Source of the DNA: Syntrophaceae bacterium
GTDB lineage: Bacteria; Desulfobacterota; SM23-61
NCBI GenBank assembly: GCA_003154025.1
Contig: PMCE01000260.1
Coordinates: 1,586 to 8,067 of the forward strand
Direction: 5' to 3'
Length of the DNA: 6,482 bases
The position numbers and the translations under genes were made by a program. The notes beneath the pieces were generated by a model, which searched no databases, was not told the DNA's origin, and saw only the letters and a list, made by a program, of their open reading frames with translations. Within the stretch, counting starts at the first letter, position 1; every line of letters starts with the position of its first letter. Below are positions 1 through 5,183 of the stretch, one piece after another.

Positions 1-659
1 TCGACGGCGGACCCGGCATGGGGGCCGAATCCCTCCATGGCTTGAATGGCATCGACGATGGTAAGGTCGGGCGGCAGGGCCTTCAGGAGATCGGCGAGCA
101 GATTGGCCAGGTCGATCTCCCGATGGTATTTTTTCCGGTCCTCGTATCGGATACAGCCGAAGAGATTTTTGATGCCCACGGTCACACCGGTCAAGAAATG
201 AGTTTTGGCCTTAGGCATATTGACCAACCAATCGGCTTCCACGAGAGCCCGTGGAAGGCGCACTTCCCGCAGCACATGACCATCTACGGGGACGTCTACC
301 TCGGGTTCCCGATCCAAATCACACATCATGCCGCCGCTCTCGGCGACGGCCTGGGTATACCCGGAAACCCGGTAGGCGTCCTGAGAGGCTCCCCCCCATG
401 CCGGGCGTTCTCCAACCAGCACCTTTTGCGCCCCGTGGGCGTAAAAATACCGGATGGCGGCCGCCACCAGCCGTGGGTCGGTCAGCTCCGCCGGGGCCCG
501 GTCATACGGAACGGAAACCACGATGTTGGGTTTAATAAAAACGATACCCGGGAAGGAGCGTATCCCTCCTTCCGCCTCCAGCGACGAAAGCGACTTGGCA
601 ATTCCATCGTCCGGACTCTGGCACCTGACCACCGCCACAATTCGATTCCTCTCCGCCAT
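1..659 (-). CDS. DUF362 domain-containing protein (3' end beyond window)
   Basis: The reverse strand is open from an ATG at 659 to the left edge, giving 219 codons with no stop, so the C-terminus is missing. Three DUF362 hallmarks are visible: FIKPN at residues 41-45, NMPKAKTH followed by GIKNLFG at about 147-168, and DAIQAMEGFGPHAG at about 203-216. There is no signal peptide or membrane segment, so it is probably cytoplasmic. The biochemical role of the family is poorly defined. Many members carry two 4Fe-4S ferredoxin-type clusters C-terminally, which cannot be seen here. The ATG is preceded by AGAAGGGG as a plausible ribosome site. The gene starts 37 nt after the metF stop on the same strand, so it is probably last or near-last in the methyltransferase-metV-metF operon. 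A redox role with MetVF is inference only. The family call is firm; the function is not. Confidence 0.85.
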   Translation of the reverse strand, partial: MAERNRIVAVVRCQSPDDGIAKSLSSLEAEGGIRSFPGIVFIKPNIVVSVPYDRAPAELTDPRLVAAAIRYFYAHGAQKVLVGERPAWGGASQDAYRVSGYTQAVAESGGMMCDLDREPEVDVPVDGHVLREVRLPRALVEADWLVNMPKAKTHFLTGVTVGIKNLFGCIRYEDRKKYHREIDLANLLADLLKALPPDLTIVDAIQAMEGFGPHAGSAV

Positions 660-696
660 GCCTTTTCCCCTTCTTTGTTTTGCGGGCTCGGGCAAA

Positions 697-1563
697 TTAC
701 CTCAGGCCCGCCTCTTGGAGAATTCGTTGGACCAACCCGGGTCCCGCATTCATCAAGTGGACCCCCTGGCAATATTTCCGGGATTCCCTGATCAATCCGG
801 CCGCAATCTCTACGCCAGTCTTGATGGGGTCCTTCGCCCCCTCCACCGCGGCGCTCACCCCGGCGGGAACGTGTAGGCCGGAAACCTGCTCGTTGACGAA
901 CCGGACCCCCCTCGGCGTCGTCAAAACCAGCACCCCTAGGATGAGGGGAATTTTCAGGTCCGCAGCCAGGGAGGCAAAAGGGCGCAGCTGGGATATTTCG
1001 AAGACGGCCTGGGTTTGGAAGAAACGTGCCCCCGCCTGGCTCTTCCTCCTCATTTTTAAAAGCTGCGGTTCGGAGGGCGAGGCGTTGGGATTGGCGGCGG
1101 CCCCAGCACAAAGGTCGGTGGCTCCCTTCAGAAAGGCCCCCCGCAGATCCCTTCCGCTGTTGAGTCTCTCCACGGCCCAAAGGAGGGAGACCGAGTCGAG
1201 ATCGAACGACGCCTTGGCATCCGGATGGTCTCCCAGTCTTACATGATCGCCCGTCAGGCATAGGACATTCCGCACCCCCAGGGCGCAGGCATTCAACAAC
1301 TCCGATTGCAGGGCGATTCGGTTCCGGTCCCGGCAGGTGAGCTGGAGCACGGGCTCAATGCCCCTGTCCTTCAAGAGATGACAAAGGGGAAGGGACCCCA
1401 TGCGCATGACGGCCCCCGCGTTATCGGTGATATTGATTGCATCCACCAGGGGCGCCATCCTTTCGGCCGTCTGCAAAACGGCCGAGCAATCGACCCCCTT
1501 GGGGGGATTCAGTTCCGCCGTCACCACAAAACCTCGACGATCGATGATCTCCGTGATGGTCAT
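697..1563 (-). CDS. metF: Methylenetetrahydrofolate reductase, catalytic flavoprotein subunit (MetF)
   Basis: A 288-residue protein, close to the roughly 296 of E. coli MetF, forming the TIM-barrel flavoprotein that interconverts 5,10-methylene- and 5-methyl-tetrahydrofolate. Visible landmarks are TAELNPPKG with E17 (counterpart of the E. coli general acid Glu28), NITDNAG at 44-50, LTGDH with D106 (counterpart of Asp120, folate binding), and ARFFQTQAVF with Q183 (folate-contacting Gln183). The closing GVHLMN is also typical. An ATG at 1587 would add eight residues but has no ribosome site. The ATG at 1563 has GAGGA upstream and overlaps the metV stop as ATGA, so it is preferred and implies translational coupling. 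With metV this is the acetogen/sulfate-reducer-type split enzyme. In such organisms electrons come from varied partners (HdrABC-MvhD, RnfC2 or others), none of which is in the window, so the donor and working direction are unknown. Confidence 0.93.
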   Translation of the reverse strand: MTITEIIDRRGFVVTAELNPPKGVDCSAVLQTAERMAPLVDAINITDNAGAVMRMGSLPLCHLLKDRGIEPVLQLTCRDRNRIALQSELLNACALGVRNVLCLTGDHVRLGDHPDAKASFDLDSVSLLWAVERLNSGRDLRGAFLKGATDLCAGAAANPNASPSEPQLLKMRRKSQAGARFFQTQAVFEISQLRPFASLAADLKIPLILGVLVLTTPRGVRFVNEQVSGLHVPAGVSAAVEGAKDPIKTGVEIAAGLIRESRKYCQGVHLMNAGPGLVQRILQEAGLR

Positions 1564-2243
1564 AAGGTTTCGTTCCTCTTCTCCCATAACTGATTTTGCA
1601 GGGCGATCAGTTCCTCCGGGGGTTCACTCCGGGAAAAGTCCTTGATCAGGGGGGGCGCTGACAAAAGATCTTTCCGCCCCGCGGCTTCGAGGCGTTGGTA
1701 AATGCGCTGCCACCCGCACTCTCTGTTTTGGGGGAAGACCTCGCACCGACCGTCCTGGCTCCCTCCGCAGGGCCCATTGAGAAGCCCCTTGCTGCAGGCC
1801 GTCAGGGGACAGATGCCGCCGGTATGGGTCAAAAGACACTCGCCGCATTCTTTACAGGTTTCCTTCCCCCAGGACTGGCCAAACCTGCCGCCCAGGGTAA
1901 CCGTATCACAGGCGGGGAAGGTTGGGCGGCGGGCCTCTGCGGACACCACTTGAACTCCAATCCCGCAGGACACCACCAGAATTCCCTCAAAATCTCCCCT
2001 AAATCCAGCCTGGGGCAGCCAGTGTTTGACCAAAAGCTCCTCGCAAAGAAAATCGACCGTCAGCAGGTCTGTTACCTTCGGCCCTTTCTTCTCGATCTCG
2101 GTCCTCAAATCTTTCAGGCGTCCCGGCTCGGAATTTCCGAAACTCTCCTCGCAGCCGTTGCATGCCAGAAGGAGCAAGGACCGCACGCCCCCCAGATTGC
2201 TGACAATTTCCTCGATCGGCTTCAATCGGCTGATCAGCATCAT
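1560..2243 (-). CDS. metV: Methylenetetrahydrofolate reductase small subunit (MetV, MTHFR_C domain)
   Basis: A 227-residue cysteine-rich protein of the methylene-tetrahydrofolate reductase C-terminal-like family, the partner that connects MetF to an electron donor in acetogens. It has 13 cysteines. An N-terminal CNGC (28, 31) plus C67, C93 and C112 is followed by a dense cluster CKECGEC (130, 133, 136), then C145, C150, C159, C167 and C176, with the signature NGPCGGSQDGRCEV at 156-169. The cysteines probably bind Fe-S and/or zinc; which ones do cannot be read from sequence. A longer frame begins with GTG at 2261, but the only good ribosome site (AAGGAG) lies inside it, nine bases before the ATG at 2243, so that ATG (or the adjacent one at 2240) is preferred. 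Its stop overlaps the metF start by four bases. It lies 221 nt after the methyltransferase-like gene, a gap that holds two hairpins. Confidence 0.9.
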   Translation of the reverse strand: MMLISRLKPIEEIVSNLGGVRSLLLLACNGCEESFGNSEPGRLKDLRTEIEKKGPKVTDLLTVDFLCEELLVKHWLPQAGFRGDFEGILVVSCGIGVQVVSAEARRPTFPACDTVTLGGRFGQSWGKETCKECGECLLTHTGGICPLTACSKGLLNGPCGGSQDGRCEVFPQNRECGWQRIYQRLEAAGRKDLLSAPPLIKDFSRSEPPEELIALQNQLWEKRNETL

Positions 2244-2280
2244 CTTTCTCTTCTCCTTCACTCAGGTTTTGTGACTGGCC

Positions 2281-2304
2281 CCCGGCCTTCCCCTATCGGC
2301 CGGG
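2281..2304 (-). other. GC-rich hairpin in metV leader
   Basis: A perfect 7-bp inverted repeat, CCCGGCC...GGCCGGG, with a 10-nt loop lies 37 nt upstream of the preferred metV ATG. No T-tract follows on either strand, so it does not look like an intrinsic terminator. It could be an RNA stability or processing element, or chance in GC-rich DNA. The rest of the 2244-2464 gap holds a second hairpin (2421-2447) and no gene, tRNA or convincing promoter that I can support. Confidence 0.45.
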
Positions 2305-2420
2305 AACCTACAACCCGCCGCATGCAGATGGCGAAAATCTATCCCTTCCCCAAAGCTTCATTCGATTCGGCGGATCAAGAAATCAAGCCATCGGATATCC
2401 TCACCCAGATTCCGCATCTT

Positions 2421-2447
2421 GCGGGAAAGGAAGACCTGCTTTCCCGC
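2421..2447 (-). other. Intercistronic hairpin after methyltransferase-like gene
   Basis: A perfect 9-bp inverted repeat, GCGGGAAAG...CTTTCCCGC, with a 9-nt loop begins 17 nt after the stop codon of the 2465-3361 gene. This is terminator-like placement, but no T-run follows on the minus strand, so a classical Rho-independent terminator is not supported. It may protect the 3' end of the upstream message, or set a partial stop or processing point that lowers metVF relative to the first gene. The structure is directly visible; the function is inference. Confidence 0.55.
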
Positions 2448-2464
2448 TCTTGAATCCTGGTCTC

Positions 2465-3361
2465 CTACTCTCTTCCGCCAATATTTTTAACATCCCTTAC
2501 GATTGCTTTCAGATGCAGCGGGCCCGACCCGCAGCAGGCGGAAATGATGCGGGCCCCCGCTTGGACCCATTCGCCCACGTGCCGGGAAAATTGATCCGGC
2601 CCGGCCGAGTAGGTTTCCCGTCCCTCGACCAGCCGGGGAGAGCCCGCATTGGGCTTGACGATCAGGGGTTTGCCGCAGTGGGTCTTCATAAGTCGCAGCA
2701 CTTCGGTCATCTGGCCCAGGCTGACGCCGCCGCAATTGGCCCCGATGACCTGCGCCCCTTCGTCTTCCAACCGACGAGCCGCCGCTTCCGGGCTCACCCC
2801 CATCATGGTCCGGTAGCCCTGCGCCCCCGGGTTGAAAGCCAGGGAGACGAAAACGGGAAGGGCGGTTTCTTTTTTGGCTGCCCGGAGCGCGATGACCGCC
2901 TCTTCCAAGTCGAACATCGTGAGGACATTGATGGCCTCCGCCCCGCTCTCCTCCAGCGCCCGGGCCTGCTCGGAGAAGGCTTCCAGGAGGTCTTTCGGGT
3001 CCACCTCCCCCAGGGGTTTCAGCATCTTTCCCGTGGGCCCGATGTTTCCGGCCGCGTAGGTTCCCTCCGGCTGAACCTCTTTAATGATGGCGATCACTCC
3101 CCGGTTTAATTCCCATACCTTTTCCGCCAGCCCGAACTTGGCCAGCGAAATCCGGTTCAGGTTGGAAGTGGCCCCGGCCACGATATGGCAGCCGACGCGA
3201 AAATATTCCCGCACCAAATCACGGTACACTTCCGCATGCTCCACGATCCATTGGCTGATGCATCCCCCCAGGTCGGCTCCCATCTGGTGCATCACCGTTC
3301 CCATGGCCCCGCTCATGACCAGGATGTCTTCTTGCACTCTTTCCCCTAAAGGTTGGCTCAT
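2465..3361 (-). CDS. Homocysteine S-methyltransferase-family protein with atypical substrate pocket
   Basis: A 298-residue single-domain protein of the homocysteine-binding barrel family (MetH N-terminal domain, BHMT, MmuM). The zinc site is intact: C210 in GANCGG and C276-C277 in SACCGSG. Other family marks are SGAMGT (17-22), GNIGPTG (105-111) and KPNAGSP (236-242). No cobalamin or pterin domain is present. Positions that are normally acidic in the homocysteine pocket appear changed: Ser17 where Asp precedes GAMGT, Ala62 and Ala64 where ETNTF-type residues lie, and Leu147 where the Glu of the ET(M/V) motif lies. The acceptor may therefore not be homocysteine. Longest-frame start GTG 3400 overlaps the likely -10 box. 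The ATG at 3361 sits six bases after GGGAG, while the adjacent ATG at 3364 is only three away. It is first in the operon with metVF. Family call sure; substrate unknown. Confidence 0.85.
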   Translation of the reverse strand: MSQPLGERVQEDILVMSGAMGTVMHQMGADLGGCISQWIVEHAEVYRDLVREYFRVGCHIVAGATSNLNRISLAKFGLAEKVWELNRGVIAIIKEVQPEGTYAAGNIGPTGKMLKPLGEVDPKDLLEAFSEQARALEESGAEAINVLTMFDLEEAVIALRAAKKETALPVFVSLAFNPGAQGYRTMMGVSPEAAARRLEDEGAQVIGANCGGVSLGQMTEVLRLMKTHCGKPLIVKPNAGSPRLVEGRETYSAGPDQFSRHVGEWVQAGARIISACCGSGPLHLKAIVRDVKNIGGRE

Positions 3362-3390
3362 CATTTTCTCCCGAGTTACATTTGCGGCTG

Positions 3391-3399
3391 AATATACCA
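3391..3399 (-). promoter_or_regulatory. Extended -10 promoter for methyltransferase/metVF operon
   Basis: Read leftward the sequence is TGGTATATT, an extended -10 (TGn plus a 5-of-6 match to TATAAT). No good -35 hexamer lies 16-18 nt upstream, which extended -10 promoters can tolerate. Transcription would begin near 3384, leaving a leader of about 23 nt with GGGAG (3368-3372) before the ATG at 3361. Because this puts the GTG at 3400 upstream of the transcript, it supports the shorter start. Predicted by eye only. Confidence 0.45.
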
Positions 3400-3430
3400 C
3401 AACCCGCGATCGTTCCGATGTAAATTTTGG

Positions 3431-3457
3431 TTGACAAAAGGGGGGGACTCATTTAAT
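3431..3457 (+). promoter_or_regulatory. Candidate sigma70-type promoter for carboxyltransferase gene
   Basis: A perfect -35 consensus TTGACA (3431-3436) is followed after 15 nt by TTTAAT (3452-3457, 5 of 6 to TATAAT). Shifted -10 choices give 16-17 nt spacing with weaker matches. Transcription would start near 3464, leaving a leader of about 63 nt. It lies back-to-back with the leftward promoter at 3391-3399, only about 30 bp apart, so a shared regulator could act on both. The short spacer lowers confidence. Confidence 0.45.
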
Positions 3458-3492
3458 TGTCGATACATCAGGGAAGAAAAGAATTGCGAGGG

Positions 3493-3519
3493 GGGCCGGA
3501 GTTCAACCGGCCCGGAGGA
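3493..3519 (+). promoter_or_regulatory. Leader hairpin abutting the carboxyltransferase ribosome site
   Basis: GGGCCGG (3493-3499) and CCGGCCC (3507-3513) form a perfect 7-bp stem with a 7-nt loop. The next base begins the Shine-Dalgarno sequence GGAGGA (3514-3519), eight bases before the ATG at 3527. The strong ribosome site decides the start of this gene. The stem leaves that site exposed at its foot and could stabilise the 5' end or be a site where a protein influences ribosome access. The regulatory role is inference. Confidence 0.5.
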
Positions 3520-3526
3520 ACGCGGC

Positions 3527-5071
3527 ATGACCAAGGTAAGGGATGAGATTGAAAAACTTAACAAGGTTGAAGAAACGGCACGCGCCGGCGGCGGGAAGAA
3601 ACAAGTCGAGGAGCAGCACCGCCAGGGGAAGCTCACCGCCCGGGAGCGAATCGATAAGTTCTTAGACCCCGGCACCTTCGTGGAAGTCAACATGCTGGCA
3701 CAGCACCAGTGCACCGACTTCGGGATGGAAAGGAACCGCCCGTGGGGCGACGGAGTGATCACCGGGTACGGGAAAGTCGAGAGGCGGACGATCTTCGTGT
3801 ACGCCCAGGACTTTACGATCATGGGGGGATCGGTGGGAAAGGTCCACGGCGAGAAGATCGCCTCCCTGATCCGCATGGCCCGGCAGTCGAACGCCCCCAT
3901 CGTGGGGTTGATCGACTCCGCCGGAGGAAGAATCCAGGAAGGGAGCGGTGCCTACTCCCTGATCTTCGCCGAAAACGTGGAGGCTTCGGGGGTCGTCCCC
4001 CAGATCTCGGTCATCATGGGGAACTGCGCCGGAGGGGGGGTTTATTCCCCCGCGCTTACCGATTTTATCTTCATGGTGGACAAGACCAGCCAGATGTTCA
4101 TCACCGGCCCGCTGGTCATCAAGGAAGTGACCGGGCAGGACGTGGGAAGCCAGGAGCTGGGGGGCGCCAGGGTCCACAGCCAGGTTTCCGGCGTTGCCGA
4201 CAGCATCGGTGAGAATGACCCGGATTGCCTGGCCAAGGTAAAGAAGCTTCTCAGCTATCTTCCCTCCAGCTACGCCCAAAAGGCCCCGGTCATCCCGTGC
4301 CTGGACGATCCGGACCGGTGCGAAGAGGCGTTGCTGGACATCATTCCCGAAAGCGCCAAAAAAGTGTACGATATGCGCCGGCTGATCTCCCTTATCGTGG
4401 ACCATAAGGAATTTTTTGAGATCAAGCCGGGTTTTGCCCGCAACATGTTCACCGGATTCGCCCGCATGAACGGCAAGCCCGTGGGCATCGTGGCCAACAA
4501 TCCCATGTTCCTCGCCTCGGCCATCGACTGCGATGCCGCGGACAAGGCGGCCCGGTTCATCCGCACGTGTGACTGTTTCAACATCCCCCTGATCTCCCTG
4601 GTGGACGTTCCCGGGTACCTCCCCGGAATGAAGGAAGAGCACAAGGGGATCATCCGGCATGGGGCCAAGATGCTCTACTCCTGGAGGGAGGCCACCGTGC
4701 CCAAGGTTACCTGCATCATCCGCAAAGCCTACGGGGGAGCCTTCGCGGCCATGTCCAACAAGGAGATGGGGGCCGACCTGGTGCTGGCCTGGCCGACCAC
4801 GGAGATCGCCATCATGGGCGCCGAGGGGGCGGTGCGGATCCTCTTCCGCAAGGAGATCAATGCCGCCGAGGACAAGGCCCGGGTCCGCGACGAAAAAATC
4901 CAGGAGTACCGGGAGACCTTTATGACTCCCTATTATACCGCGTCCAAGCGGCAGCTGGACGTCCTCATCCATCCGCGGGAGACCAGGCCCCAGATCATCA
5001 AAGCCCTGGAGATGCTGGAAAGCAAGAGGGTGGAAAGGGCGGATCGGAAACACGGGAATATACCCCTGTGA
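3527..5071 (+). CDS. Biotin-dependent acyl-CoA carboxyltransferase (PccB/MmdA-like)
   Basis: A complete 514-residue protein, the usual length for propionyl-CoA carboxylase beta and methylmalonyl-CoA decarboxylase alpha. Both move a carboxyl group between biotin and an acyl-CoA. It has two crotonase-fold halves. The N-half has TDFGMERNRPWGDG (63-76) and the oxyanion-hole segment GNCAGGGVYSPAL (165-177), where Asn166 and Gly171 replace the common Pro and Ala. The C-half has DVPGYLPG and KAYGGAFAAM with Gly403-Gly404, then AWPTTEIAIMG. Ala407 occupies the position that is Asp in typical propionyl-CoA carboxylases, so the substrate is left open. A TTG at 3431 could extend the frame, but it lies in the likely -35 box; the ATG at 3527 follows GGAGGA. 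No biotin carboxylase, carrier or membrane pump gene is in the window, so carboxylase versus decarboxylase cannot be decided. Confidence 0.92.
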   Translation: MTKVRDEIEKLNKVEETARAGGGKKQVEEQHRQGKLTARERIDKFLDPGTFVEVNMLAQHQCTDFGMERNRPWGDGVITGYGKVERRTIFVYAQDFTIMGGSVGKVHGEKIASLIRMARQSNAPIVGLIDSAGGRIQEGSGAYSLIFAENVEASGVVPQISVIMGNCAGGGVYSPALTDFIFMVDKTSQMFITGPLVIKEVTGQDVGSQELGGARVHSQVSGVADSIGENDPDCLAKVKKLLSYLPSSYAQKAPVIPCLDDPDRCEEALLDIIPESAKKVYDMRRLISLIVDHKEFFEIKPGFARNMFTGFARMNGKPVGIVANNPMFLASAIDCDAADKAARFIRTCDCFNIPLISLVDVPGYLPGMKEEHKGIIRHGAKMLYSWREATVPKVTCIIRKAYGGAFAAMSNKEMGADLVLAWPTTEIAIMGAEGAVRILFRKEINAAEDKARVRDEKIQEYRETFMTPYYTASKRQLDVLIHPRETRPQIIKALEMLESKRVERADRKHGNIPL

Positions 5072-5073
5072 AT

Positions 5074-5153
5074 GCATAGCGCAAAGCGCATAGAGCATAG
5101 CGTTCCCCCAAACCATTCGTGGTCCGCTATGCGCTATGCTCTCTGCCCTATGC
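5074..5153 (+). repeat. Imperfect palindrome of GCATAGC-type heptads
   Basis: The left arm (5074-5102) is four tandem heptads: GCATAGC, GCAAAGC, GCATAGA and GCATAGC, plus a G. The right arm (5125-5153) is the same pattern inverted: GCTATGC, GCTATGC, TCTCTGC and CCTATGC. In register, 25 of 29 positions pair with no bulge, around a 22-nt loop that itself contains ACCA-TTCG-TGGT (5112-5123). It begins two bases after the carboxyltransferase stop and ends 30 nt before the next start. No T-run follows, so it is not a classical terminator. It resembles a dispersed intergenic repeat and may act as an mRNA 3' stabiliser or a partial terminator. Confidence 0.8.
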
Positions 5154-5183
5154 GACCTTAGCGGTTAAAAAAAGGGAGGAGAG

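Noticed and set aside
18..791. 257-codon plus-strand frame and the 482-1261 minus-strand frame
   Set aside because: The first is antisense to the DUF362 gene and the metF end. The second is out of frame within metF and DUF362. Neither has family motifs, while the real frames do.
2372..2390. Sigma54-like TGGC...TTG on the minus strand
   Set aside because: Spacing is off by one and the -12 GC is missing.
1695..2453. 252-codon plus-strand frame
   Set aside because: Antisense to metV and its leader; low-complexity composition with no motif.
2244..2464. Possible SAM or cobalamin riboswitch upstream of metV
   Set aside because: I could not find the conserved core boxes of either class. Only two simple hairpins are present.
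3662..5116. 484-codon open frame on the minus strand
   Set aside because: Antisense to the carboxyltransferase gene, whose family motifs are unambiguous. The product is Gly/His/Asp-rich with no recognisable domain, typical of a GC-rich shadow frame.
5074..5153. CRISPR array
   Set aside because: Units are contiguous 7-mers with no unique spacers, and the two arms are inverted.
5074..5183. Rho-independent terminator after the carboxyltransferase gene
   Set aside because: The long stem is real, but the plus strand is followed by a mixed sequence and then an A-run, not a T-run.
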